A DNA stretch of 64,000 nt, taken from NCBI RefSeq assembly GCF_001613935.1, contig NZ_LQCI01000034.1:473031-537030 (forward strand), written 5' to 3'. Of the stretch, positions 1 through 7,993 are shown one piece after another (position 1 is the first letter of the stretch; each line of letters opens with the position of its first letter). Below the pieces are notes generated by a model that saw only the letters and a list, made by a program, of their open reading frames with translations, made no database searches and was not told the DNA's origin. Both the position numbers and the translations under genes were made by a program. This DNA is from Amycolatopsis regifaucium (lineage in GTDB: Bacteria > Actinomycetota > Actinomycetes > Mycobacteriales > Pseudonocardiaceae).

Positions 1-2
1 CG

Positions 3-1484
3 TCCCTGCGTGCCTACGCGTCGGGGATCGACGACGCGTTCAACGACAGCGCCGCGGCGACGGGCGGCAGCAGGCACCTCCGCTACGTGACGACCGCCGG
101 CGCGGGCTGCCAGGTCGCCGTCGCCAGCCTCGTGGTCGCCGACGGCACCTACAAATCCGGCGCGATCCGCGAACTCGCCATCAAAGCGGGCTTTCAGGAC
201 GCTGATCGCGACTACATGCTCTTCTCCGACAATCCCCTCACCTGTGCCGGTACCTGGGGCGACAACGACGACCAGCCCGGCCCCGCCAACGCCTTCAACA
301 ACGGCAGGCACTACACGGAGATCGCCGTGCCCTGCTGGGGGGTCAACGCCGCGGCGCACGAACTGGGCCACATGCTCGGCGCGGTACTGCCGGGCGCCCC
401 GCACTACCAGGGCGGCGGGCACTGCTCCCAGGAATGGGACCTGATGTGTTACGGCGACACCCAGTCCTTCGACTGCACACAGCGCGCTTTCGATCGGCTC
501 CTGGACTGCGGCAACGACGACTACTTCAGCACCGCCCCCACCCCCGGCAGCTGGCTCGCCACCCACTGGAACGTCGCCAACAGCGCCTTCCTGATCAAGA
601 AGGACACCCCAGACAACGACGACGGCCACGCCCAAGGCGGGAAGACCTACGTCATCACCGGCAGCAGCGGAAACGCGATCGACGTCATCGGTTCGTCGAC
701 CGGCGGTCTCGTCAAGCTCAGTCAGCGGCCCCGGAACGACGCACTGAGCCAGAAGTGGATCCTGGGATACGACACCGGTCTCCAGCTCGTCAACGCCAAC
801 AGCCAGCTGTGCGCCGACAGCGCCCAGAGCGGGACGGCGCCCGGGACGCAGATCCTTCAGTACGACTGCAACGGCCAGAACGGCATGCGGTGGGCGTTCC
901 AGCCGCTCGGCAACGGCCGCGTGGCGATCTTCAACTACCTGACGGGTTACGCGATCACCGACGGCGGCGCGTATCCGGCGCCGCTGGTCCAGCAGCCCTA
1001 CACCGGGGCGGCCAACCAGCAATGGACCCTCGATCCCGTCGCCGATCCCGGTCCGACGGCGGGCAAGAAGTACTACCTCTCCGTCGCCACCAACGGCAAC
1101 AGCGCGGCCGTGGTCGACGGCTCGACGTCGGCCGGGGCGAAGATCACCAACGTGGCCAGGCAGAACGACAACGGCCAGAAGTGGAAGCTCACCGACGCGG
1201 GTGGCGGCTACTGGAAGATCGTCAACGAGCGGAGCGGCCAGTGCCTGCGGCCGGTCTCCGGCAGCACCGCGGAAGGCGCGAACCTCGAACAAACGCACTG
1301 TGGTTCATCCGGCGATCAGCAGTGGAAGCTGCTCCGGAGTGCCGACATGCGCTACGGGCTGGTGAACCGGGCCAGCAAGCTGGCGGTGCGGCAGGTCGAC
1401 GACGGCACGGCTTCGCTCCTGGAGCAGCGGCCTTTCGTGGGTGGCCGTAGCGACGAGACGGTCTGGGCGCTCGTGCCCGCCTGA
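3..1484 (+). CDS. Secreted zinc metalloprotease with C-terminal ricin-type lectin repeats (5' truncated)
   Basis: The reading frame is open to the left edge, so the start and any signal peptide lie outside the window. An HELGH zinc-binding motif at about 357-371 is followed by a Cys-rich segment with a Met-turn-like DLMCY, as in actinobacterial secreted HExxHxxG metalloproteases. The C-terminal two thirds carry repeated QxW-type units (QKW, QQW, QKW, QQW), which suggests two ricin B beta-trefoils binding carbohydrate. The protein is probably extracellular and digests protein while anchored to polysaccharide. A canonical third zinc His at the metzincin +10 position is not seen. The His in the PHYQGGGHC stretch could substitute. 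The family call is good; substrate unknown. Confidence 0.8.
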   Translation, partial: SLRAYASGIDDAFNDSAAATGGSRHLRYVTTAGAGCQVAVASLVVADGTYKSGAIRELAIKAGFQDADRDYMLFSDNPLTCAGTWGDNDDQPGPANAFNNGRHYTEIAVPCWGVNAAAHELGHMLGAVLPGAPHYQGGGHCSQEWDLMCYGDTQSFDCTQRAFDRLLDCGNDDYFSTAPTPGSWLATHWNVANSAFLIKKDTPDNDDGHAQGGKTYVITGSSGNAIDVIGSSTGGLVKLSQRPRNDALSQKWILGYDTGLQLVNANSQLCADSAQSGTAPGTQILQYDCNGQNGMRWAFQPLGNGRVAIFNYLTGYAITDGGAYPAPLVQQPYTGAANQQWTLDPVADPGPTAGKKYYLSVATNGNSAAVVDGSTSAGAKITNVARQNDNGQKWKLTDAGGGYWKIVNERSGQCLRPVSGSTAEGANLEQTHCGSSGDQQWKLLRSADMRYGLVNRASKLAVRQVDDGTASLLEQRPFVGGRSDETVWALVPA

Positions 1485-1499
1485 TCCCGAGATGGGACG

Positions 1500-1539
1500 G
1501 CGAAGCTCCCCGGTCCGCGGGCCTGGGAGCTTCGCTTTT
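1500..1539 (+). terminator. Rho-independent terminator after the metalloprotease
   Basis: An 11-bp perfect inverted repeat (GCGAAGCTCCC / GGGAGCTTCGC) with a 14-nt loop is followed by TTTT, 16 nt after the stop codon. Confidence 0.8.
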
Positions 1540-1561
1540 CGAAACCGGCTCTCAAGACTGG

Positions 1562-1647
1562 CGGTAGCGGTGGGATTCGAACCCACGGAGGACAGAGCCC
1601 TCGCATGTTTTCAAGACATGTTCCTTCGGCCGCTCGGACACGCTACC
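1562..1647 (-). tRNA. tRNA-Ser(TGA)
   Basis: Folds as a type II tRNA. The acceptor is GGTAGCG/CGCTACC, the anticodon arm CATGT-CTTGAAA-ACATG gives anticodon TGA, there is a long variable arm, and the T arm is GTGGG-TTCGAAT-CCCAC with discriminator G. CCA is not encoded. Confidence 0.97.
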
Positions 1648-1691
1648 GCCGTCGAGGATATCCGACGGTTCCTTGTCGGAACGCTTCGGAT

Positions 1692-2057
1692 CTAGTCGAA
1701 GTCCCAGTCGGTCGAGATTCCGATGATGACGACCAGCAGCGCGAGACCGACGATGATCGCGACGCCGAGGTAGCCGATGATGATCGCCGCGAGCGCCATC
1801 CCCTGTCCGCCCGCTTCACCGCGTTTGGCCTTGGCGTGCGCGACATGCCCCATGATGACGCCGATCAGTGACGGCAGCCCGCTGCAGACGACCAGGCTGG
1901 CGATCGACACGACCAGTGCCGCGATCGCCAGGCCCTGTTCCTGCGGCGGCATCGGCGGGCCGTATCCGTAACCCGGTTGCTGGTACGGCTGTCCGTAAGG
2001 TTGCTGCCCATAGGGCTGCTGCTGACCGTAGGGATCCTGCGGAGATGTCACGAACAC
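1692..2057 (-). CDS. DUF4190-type small membrane protein with Gln/Pro/Tyr-rich N-terminus
   Basis: The 121-residue protein has about 40 low-complexity residues rich in PYGQQ repeats, then two hydrophobic segments (about 43-70 and 86-112), and a short acidic tail. The layout and the GLAIAALV start of the first membrane helix match DUF4190 proteins of actinomycetes. Function unknown. The start is a GTG with a second in-frame GTG two codons later (2051). It lies just downstream of, and on the same strand as, the DUF2277 gene, with a 22-bp gap, so the two may be cotranscribed. Confidence 0.7.
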   Translation of the reverse strand: MFVTSPQDPYGQQQPYGQQPYGQPYQQPGYGYGPPMPPQEQGLAIAALVVSIASLVVCSGLPSLIGVIMGHVAHAKAKRGEAGGQGMALAAIIIGYLGVAIIVGLALLVVIIGISTDWDFD

Positions 2058-2079
2058 ACCGTAACCGTCCGAGTGCGGT

Positions 2080-2367
2080 TCAGGAGGCCTGACTCTTCGC
2101 GGCTTTCGCGGCGATGCGCGCCTGCACCTCCGGACGGCGCAACGGCGGCACCGTCGGCGGCGGCTGACGGCGCGCGGGCAGTTCGGAGAGCAGCCGTTCG
2201 GTGATGCGGGTGATCTCGGCGACGGCGGCCTCGAACGGTTCGCGGGTGGCGTCCGAGAGGCTCTGCACCCCGGTCACCTTGCGTACGTACTGACGGGCGG
2301 CGGCCTCGATCTCTTCCGGCGTCGCCGCCGGCTCCAGGCCTCGAAGCGTGGTGATGTTCCGGCACAT
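2080..2367 (-). CDS. DUF2277 domain-containing protein
   Basis: The 95-residue product starts MCRNITTLRGLEP, the hallmark of the DUF2277 family, and continues with TPEEIEAAARQYVRKVTG. The ATG at 2367 fits the family start better than an upstream in-frame ATG. The protein is soluble and mostly helical, with a Pro/Arg/Ala-rich tail. Function is unknown for the family. It is probably transcribed with the DUF4190 gene downstream. Confidence 0.85.
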   Translation of the reverse strand: MCRNITTLRGLEPAATPEEIEAAARQYVRKVTGVQSLSDATREPFEAAVAEITRITERLLSELPARRQPPPTVPPLRRPEVQARIAAKAAKSQAS

Positions 2368-2462
2368 GCCCCGATCGTACGTCCGGCCACCGACGTTTCC
2401 GGGTGCTTCGATCACACAGTCGGTTAGAAGCTGGCCCGGTTCGTTGACGCCGAAAAACGCGC

Positions 2463-3425
2463 TTGGGCAGTCTCGGCGGAGTGCCCCTCAGACCCCGCTC
2501 GCTACGCCGTGCCCCCGTCGAGCCGATCCCCGAACCGGCCGAACCCTCACCGATACCCGAACAGGTCTGGCAACGCGTTCCCATCGACGCGCTGATCGAC
2601 CTCGTCACCGAGGTCTTCACCGCGCACGACCTGCCGTGGTCGCGTGCCCGCATGGCCGCCGAGGCGCTGTGCCACGGCGATCTCACCGGCACCCCGGAGA
2701 CCGGGGTCGCCGAGCTGACCCGGCTGCATCTGCCGATGCTGGTCAACGGCATGGTGCGGCCGAGGGCCGAACCGCTGATGATCGCCGACCGCGGCGCCGC
2801 CGCCCTGATCGACTACCGCCGCGCGCCGGGACTGTGGGCCGTCGGCGACGCGATGGACCGGGCGGTGACCCGGGCGGGCCGGTACGGCGTCGGGCTCATG
2901 TCGGTCCGCGGTGTCGGTCCGTTCGGCCGCGCCGGGCATCATGCCGCGAGGGCGTTGCCGCACACGATGATCGGTCTCGTCATGGCGGCGGGCGGGGAAC
3001 GCGGGACGGCCGCGAATCCGCTCGGCATGGCCGCCCCGGCGGGCGCGTATCCCGAATTCGTCCTCGATCTGGACACGCTGACGGACGCCGACAGCGCCGC
3101 CATCGCCGGATTCGCTCTACTGGTCGAGATCTTCGCCGGGGTGCTGTCCGGCGTCGGCGATCACGACCACGACACCGGCCTGATGGTGATGGCCATCGCG
3201 CCGACGACGCTGCGCAGCGCCGACGGTTTCTACAAGGCCGCGAGCGCGTTGTTCGGGAGCCTGCTCGGCTGGGAGGGCGGGACGCCGGTCCGCTATCCCG
3301 GCTGGCGCGAGGCGCAATACCTCGAACAGTGTCAGGCGCTGGGTGTCCCGCTGAACGAGCCGGTGCACCGCGAACTCGAGGAACTCGCCAGGGCGTTGCG
3401 CCTGCCGCCGCTGCAAGGCCGCTAG
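2463..3425 (+). CDS. Ldh family oxidoreductase (malate/L-lactate dehydrogenase type)
   Basis: The product has about 320 residues and matches the Ldh_2 (YlbC/MDH/COMC) NAD(P)-dependent 2-hydroxyacid dehydrogenase family. The segment GRYGVGLMSVRGVGPFGRAGHHA corresponds to the family's substrate/cofactor region, and NPLGMAAP precedes the conserved central part. The TTG at 2463 is the longest start. A GTG at 2481 would give a shorter product. The first 35 residues are Pro/Arg-rich and look non-globular. The physiological substrate cannot be read from sequence. Confidence 0.72.
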   Translation: MGSLGGVPLRPRSLRRAPVEPIPEPAEPSPIPEQVWQRVPIDALIDLVTEVFTAHDLPWSRARMAAEALCHGDLTGTPETGVAELTRLHLPMLVNGMVRPRAEPLMIADRGAAALIDYRRAPGLWAVGDAMDRAVTRAGRYGVGLMSVRGVGPFGRAGHHAARALPHTMIGLVMAAGGERGTAANPLGMAAPAGAYPEFVLDLDTLTDADSAAIAGFALLVEIFAGVLSGVGDHDHDTGLMVMAIAPTTLRSADGFYKAASALFGSLLGWEGGTPVRYPGWREAQYLEQCQALGVPLNEPVHRELEELARALRLPPLQGR

Positions 3426-3429
3426 GCGC

Positions 3430-3648
3430 CTAGGACAGGACTACGCGGCCGCCTTCGCCGCCGACCTCCACGACGTCGCCGTTCGTCAGCTGCCGACCGC
3501 GCCGGACCTCCACCTCGCCGTTGACCGTGACCTCTTCGGCGTCGAGGAGGTCTTTGGCGTGCGAACCGTCTTCGGCCAGATTGGCCAGTTTGAGGAACTG
3601 GCCGAGGCGGATCGGCTCGCCGGTGATCGGGACGTCGTGGATGCTCAT
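3430..3648 (-). CDS. S4-domain RNA-binding protein (YaaA/RlbA-like)
   Basis: The 72-residue single-domain S4 protein carries IRLGQFLKLANLAEDGSHAKDLL followed by VTVNGEVEVRRGRQL. This is the alpha-L fold that binds structured RNA in small RlbA/YaaA-type proteins. It ends 5 bp from the convergent dehydrogenase gene and starts 8 bp after the serine protease gene on the same strand. It probably acts in ribosome or RNA metabolism; the partner is unknown. Confidence 0.85.
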   Translation of the reverse strand: MSIHDVPITGEPIRLGQFLKLANLAEDGSHAKDLLDAEEVTVNGEVEVRRGRQLTNGDVVEVGGEGGRVVLS

Positions 3649-3655
3649 GGGGAGA

Positions 3656-4417
3656 TCATCCCCGTGCGTCCATCTTCCGGTACAAGGTGGCGACGTCGGT
3701 GTCGAAATAGCTGCTGTAGGACGTGTCCGGATCGTCCCCGCCGTAGAGATAACCGCCGATCACCCCGACGACCGTGCCGAGTTCGGTCGCCGGGTCGGGG
3801 TCGACCACCCATGGGCCGCCGCTCGTGCCGGTCGTGAAGCCGGGGCAGTCGACCCGCATCTGGTAGGTGTCGGCCTGGCTGCTGGTGCCGTGGCAGACGA
3901 GCGGCGCTTCCCGCTCGTCGGGATAACCGGTCAGGGTGATCGTGTGGGCGAATCCGCCGCTCGCCAGCAGGGTGTTGGCGCCGGTGACGCTTTCGAGGGT
4001 TTTCGGGTTGCCCGCCTGATGCGCGGTCGCGAACCCGACATCGAGATCCGGATCGGACGAATCGGCCCAGCCGTCGGGAACCTGCGGATCCGAGACCTCC
4101 CAATAGCCGTAAGGCGCGACGCCGTCGTGATAGCCGGGCGCGAACGAGATTCCCGTCGCGTATTCGCCGCCTTCGCCGTCATGGAGGCAATGAGCCGCGG
4201 TGAGCAGGAGATCACCGGGGCCGCTGTGGACGACGCTGGCCGTGCAGAAGTGCGAGCCGTCGAGGAAGAGCGCGCCGATGGCCGGGTTGTACCGCGGCGA
4301 GGCGGGGGTGACCTTCACCGGCGTGGCGGCGTCGTCGGCTGAGGGGCCACCGGGGTCGGACGCGGCGGAGCAAGCGGTCAGCACGACACAGAGCACGACC
4401 AACAGGGCGCGGCGCAT
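3656..4417 (-). CDS. Lipoprotein trypsin-like serine protease
   Basis: The 253-residue product begins with a type II signal peptide and lipobox LTAC, so it should be lipid-anchored outside the membrane. A chymotrypsin-like triad is visible: His in LLLTAAHC, Asp in DPDLDVGF, and Ser in GFTTGTSGGPW. Cys pairs flank the His and Ser loops. The start is supported by an AGGAAGG-type ribosome binding site just upstream. Substrate unknown. Confidence 0.85.
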   Translation of the reverse strand: MRRALLVVLCVVLTACSAASDPGGPSADDAATPVKVTPASPRYNPAIGALFLDGSHFCTASVVHSGPGDLLLTAAHCLHDGEGGEYATGISFAPGYHDGVAPYGYWEVSDPQVPDGWADSSDPDLDVGFATAHQAGNPKTLESVTGANTLLASGGFAHTITLTGYPDEREAPLVCHGTSSQADTYQMRVDCPGFTTGTSGGPWVVDPDPATELGTVVGVIGGYLYGGDDPDTSYSSYFDTDVATLYRKMDARG

Positions 4418-4566
4418 CGCCTTCCTTTCGCTTGTCCACGGCTGCCTGGCTACAGATCACCATAAGCGGTCCCTGAGCACAGCCCGAATCGATCAACACA
4501 CAGCAAGCTCACAGCCGTAGTATGTGTTACTTCCGGTAACGGTCGAGCGGGATGGATGGAGCGGGC

Positions 4567-5403
4567 ATGAAGTCGTTCACGGACAAGGTCGCGGTGATCA
4601 CGGGCGCGGGCTCGGGGATCGGCAGGGCGCTCGCGATCGAACTGGCGGGACGCGGGGCGAGGCTGGCGCTTTCCGACGTCGACGCCCTCCGCGTGGCCGA
4701 AACCGTCGCGCTCTGCGCGTCCGCCGCCGGAAAAGCGGACGCGAAAGCGTACGAACTGGACGTCGCGGACCGTGACGCCGTTCTCGCCAACGCCGAGGAG
4801 GTCGCGGCCGATTTCGGGGGCGCCAACCTCGTGGTGAACAACGCCGGGGTCGCGCTCGGCGCGACGGTCGAGGAAATGACCTGGAACGACTACGACTGGC
4901 TGATGGGGATCAATCTCGGCGGTGTGGTCAACGGGACGAAGGCTTTTCTGCCGCAGGTGATCGCTTCGGGTGACGGGCACATCGTCAATGTTTCGAGTGT
5001 GTTCGGCTTCATCGGCGTGCCTACGCAGAGTGCCTACAACGCGGCGAAATTCGCGGTGCGCGGGTTCACCGAGGCGCTGCGGCAGGAAATGCTGATCGCC
5101 CGGTATCCGGTCGCGGTCAGCTGCGTGCACCCCGGTGGCATCAAGACGAATATCGCCCGCGACGCGCGAGGCGGTGCCGAGCAGGACCTCGACAAAGCGG
5201 CGGACGGATTCGAGAAGATCGCGAGGACGACGCCGGAGCGCGCCGCGCAGACCATCGTGCGTGGTATCGAACGAGGGACACCGCGCATCCTGATCGGCGC
5301 GGACGCCTATGTCATCGACGCGATTCCCCGCTTGCTCGGCTCCTTTTACCAGCGGCCACTGGCGCTGCTGGGCCGGTTGGGCATGCGGAGGGTGAAGAAA
5401 TGA
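4567..5403 (+). CDS. Short-chain dehydrogenase/reductase (SDR)
   Basis: A classical SDR of about 278 residues. It has the TGAGSGIG cofactor loop at the N-terminus, NNAG, the catalytic Ser region VNVSSVFGF and the YNAAK active-site motif. The C-terminal part after VHPGGIKTN is extended and basic, as in membrane-associated SDRs of mycobacteria and relatives. The ATG at 4567 follows a purine-rich stretch. An in-frame ATG five codons earlier (4552) is the alternative. NAD(P)-dependent; substrate unknown. Confidence 0.85.
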   Translation: MKSFTDKVAVITGAGSGIGRALAIELAGRGARLALSDVDALRVAETVALCASAAGKADAKAYELDVADRDAVLANAEEVAADFGGANLVVNNAGVALGATVEEMTWNDYDWLMGINLGGVVNGTKAFLPQVIASGDGHIVNVSSVFGFIGVPTQSAYNAAKFAVRGFTEALRQEMLIARYPVAVSCVHPGGIKTNIARDARGGAEQDLDKAADGFEKIARTTPERAAQTIVRGIERGTPRILIGADAYVIDAIPRLLGSFYQRPLALLGRLGMRRVKK

Positions 5404-5534
5404 GCAACCTCTGAACGGAGTAACCCTCCGTGGTCCGGACGGCCTGGGATAACTCGATCGGGGTGCATTACTTACGGCGGCGTCGGAAATGCACCACAAT
5501 GCTCACGTTCGTGATTCCGCTTCCGGAGGTCCCC

Positions 5535-6197
5535 ATGCCGCGCGCCGCCCAGCGCCGTCCGTCGGCCGATGCCGCTTCCAGCGCGGCCGTCGAGACAGTC
5601 GAATTGCTGGACCGGACCGGGATCATCGCGGCGAGCCTGCCGAAACGGCGGCGCAGCCCCGAGAACGAACGCGAGCCGGAGCCACTGCCGATCCGGCCAC
5701 CGGTCTGTGCACCGGTCGTCGACAAGGACCTGCGGCCCAAGGCCGTCGTCATCCACCGTCGGGCCAGGTCGTGGTTGGCCGGTGGGGCCGGGGTGGCGCT
5801 GCTCGCGATCGGCTGGATCGCCGGAATGACCACCCTCGCGTCGCCGGTCGACGACGCCCTGTCCGAGCAACCGTTGCCCGCCGTGGCGACTCAGCAGGCC
5901 GTGCCCCAGCCGCCCGCCGCGCAGCCCGCGCCGCAGCCCGCCCCGGTGACCGTCTATGTCCCGGTCACCGTGAAGCAGCAAGTGCCCGCGACGACGACGA
6001 AGAAGAAGGCGGCGGCGAAGGATCAGGTCGTCGCCTTGCCGCCTGCCCAGACGAGTGCGTCGGAGCAGCCGCGCATCGACACCGGGTCGTCGGACAAGGC
6101 CGCGGACGACTTGCGGAACATGATGGATCCCACCGTGGCGAGTTCGCTCGCGATGCGCATGGCGCAGGGGATGATGACCTACAGTTCCGGTCGCTGA
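5535..6197 (+). CDS. Single-pass membrane protein of unknown function
   Basis: The ATG at 5535 is preceded by GGAGG at proper spacing, so the longer upstream open frame is not used. The 220-residue product has a basic cytoplasmic N-terminus (about 75 residues). One transmembrane helix (WLAGGAGVALLAIGWIAGMTT) follows, then a Pro/Gln/Ala-rich extracytoplasmic linker, a Lys-rich patch and a short C-terminus. No known domain was recognised. The layout resembles actinobacterial envelope or division-associated anchors, but no function can be assigned. Confidence 0.65.
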   Translation: MPRAAQRRPSADAASSAAVETVELLDRTGIIAASLPKRRRSPENEREPEPLPIRPPVCAPVVDKDLRPKAVVIHRRARSWLAGGAGVALLAIGWIAGMTTLASPVDDALSEQPLPAVATQQAVPQPPAAQPAPQPAPVTVYVPVTVKQQVPATTTKKKAAAKDQVVALPPAQTSASEQPRIDTGSSDKAADDLRNMMDPTVASSLAMRMAQGMMTYSSGR

Positions 6198-6596
6198 GAC
6201 CTTCTTCGGTCCGGTTGGTCGTGAGTGGCGTTTCGGGTGCTGGCCAAGGGTGTTTGAGGTACCTACGGCGGGTGAGCCCGGTAGCCGCCTGGCCGTGAGG
6301 ACTTTTGGGAGACTTGTATTCGGTTACCCGCTGGTGTGGGGCTGGTGCGGGATGCCGTTGATCAAGGTGTGAGACGGGCGGCGACGCCGGCGGAACCATT
6401 CTCGGGCAGGTCAGGCGTATGTACTTCACGCGAGCAGGACCGCAGGTGACGAGTAGGTACCTAGGAGAGGGTTCGTTCTAACCTGCGCTTACCCCGGGAA
6501 TCGATCCTCCACAATGGACACTGACGGTCGTCGTGGGCCGGATGGGCGCTGACACAGCGGAATTGATCGACTACCGTGAGCCAAGGGGAGGGGCTC
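6198..6596. other. Gene-free 0.4-kb stretch with a degenerate dispersed repeat
   Basis: No convincing gene is seen. The segment 6421-6480 resembles 60591-60649, downstream of the long palindrome near 60.57 kb. A GAGCCCGGTRGCCGCCT match at about 6276 also recurs near 60510. It is probably a decayed copy of the same repeat unit that has lost its palindrome. Confidence 0.5.
6421..6480 (+). repeat. Degenerate copy of the dispersed repeat found at 60.6 kb
   Basis: It begins GTACTTCACGC and ends GGGTTCGTTCTA. It aligns over about 60 bases with 60591-60649, with roughly three quarters identity by eye. Confidence 0.55.
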
Positions 6597-7859
6597 ATGA
6601 AAGAGGGGGATTCCGCACGGGGCACCGCGTTCAAGGCCGCTTTCGCGGTCGGCGAGTTCCGTGCGTTGTGGGCGGCCGAGGCGCTTTCGCAGGCCGGTGA
6701 CCAGCTGGCAAGGGTCGCGTTGTCGGTGCTGGTCTGGGAAAGAACGGCGTCGGCGGGACTGACCGGGCTCACCTACGGCCTGACGTATCTGCCGACGCTG
6801 ATCGGCGGCACCCTGTTCGCGGGGCTGGCCGATCGGTATTCGCGACGGACGGTGATGATCGTCTGCGACCTGCTGCGCGCGGCGGTCGCCGCGCTGATGG
6901 CCGTCCCCGGGACACCGCTGCTCGTGCTGGCCGGACTGCTGGTGATCCTGACGATGGCGGGCGGACCGTTCCGGGCGGCGCAGCTGGCGTTGCTGCCGGA
7001 CGTCCTCGAAGGCGAACGGTACGTCGCCGGGCTCGCGGTGCGCACGATCACCATCCAAACGGCACAGCTGGCGGGTTTCGGCGGTGGCGGACTCGTGATC
7101 GGGCTCGTGACGCCCTACTGGGGACTGGTGATCGACGCGGTGACCTTTGTGGTCTCGGCGCTGCTCGTGTCCACAGGGGTCCGTCGCCGGACACCGGCGG
7201 TCACGGAATCCTCGGTGAAAAGCCGGGTGGGGCGGGCATTCAGTGGTGCGGGTGCCCGGGAACTGTGGCGGGGCAAAGGAATCCGGGTGCTGTTCGGGTT
7301 GAAGATGCTCGCCGGGTTCGCCATCGCGCCGGAGGGGCTCGCGGCGCCGCTCGCCGGTGAACTCAGGGCCGGGAGTTTCGCGGTCGGTCTCATTCTCGCG
7401 GCGGATCCGGTGGGTTCGGTAATAGGATCGTGGATCTTCACGAAATGGGTTCCGGCGCGGCGGAAAACGCGTATCGTCGGCATTCTCGCCATTGCATCCG
7501 TTGTTCCTTTGCTCTTTCTTTTCTTTCGCCCTCCGCTGCCGGTTTGTCTCGCTTTGATCGGGCTGAGCGGGGCCTGCGCGGCGCCGTACCACCTGCAGGC
7601 CGTCGCGTTGATGGCCCGCGCGGTCCCGGACGGCGTCCGAGCGCAGGTGATGGGCCTGACCTCGACGAGTTTGGTGACCGTGCAAGGGATCGGGATCATG
7701 CTGGCGGGCGGGCTGGCCCAGTTGACCGGCCCGTTCGTGGCCGTCGGGGTGGCCGCGGCGGTCGCCGTCGCCTCGGCGGGCCCGATGGCGGTGGCGTGGA
7801 AACGTGCCATCGCCACCGGGTCCGATGTATGGCTCCCGGCCGGGAGCCGAACGGGTTGA
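6597..7859 (+). CDS. MFS transporter (drug exporter type)
   Basis: About 420 residues with roughly 12 hydrophobic segments. It includes the motif-A-like loop GLADRYSRRTVM between helices 2 and 3, typical of major facilitator efflux proteins. The ATG at 6597 is chosen over the GTG at 6576 because a strong AGGGGAGGGG ribosome binding site lies directly before it. It is proton-driven and sits in the inner membrane. Substrate unknown. No dedicated regulator gene is adjacent. Confidence 0.85.
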   Translation: MKEGDSARGTAFKAAFAVGEFRALWAAEALSQAGDQLARVALSVLVWERTASAGLTGLTYGLTYLPTLIGGTLFAGLADRYSRRTVMIVCDLLRAAVAALMAVPGTPLLVLAGLLVILTMAGGPFRAAQLALLPDVLEGERYVAGLAVRTITIQTAQLAGFGGGGLVIGLVTPYWGLVIDAVTFVVSALLVSTGVRRRTPAVTESSVKSRVGRAFSGAGARELWRGKGIRVLFGLKMLAGFAIAPEGLAAPLAGELRAGSFAVGLILAADPVGSVIGSWIFTKWVPARRKTRIVGILAIASVVPLLFLFFRPPLPVCLALIGLSGACAAPYHLQAVALMARAVPDGVRAQVMGLTSTSLVTVQGIGIMLAGGLAQLTGPFVAVGVAAAVAVASAGPMAVAWKRAIATGSDVWLPAGSRTG

Positions 7860-7993
7860 TTCGATGGGATCAGTCCTCGCGACCGTTCATGATGGTCCTC
7901 CCTCCCACTGCTCCATCTGTGTGTTCCGGAATTGACTCGAGCCACCCTCAGTACTACCTCGGATACATTGAAATGCGTACGGAAGGGGGACCG

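Noticed and set aside
5430..5534. Upstream extension of the membrane protein at 5535
   Set aside because: The extension lacks a ribosome site, whereas GGAGG precedes the ATG at 5535.
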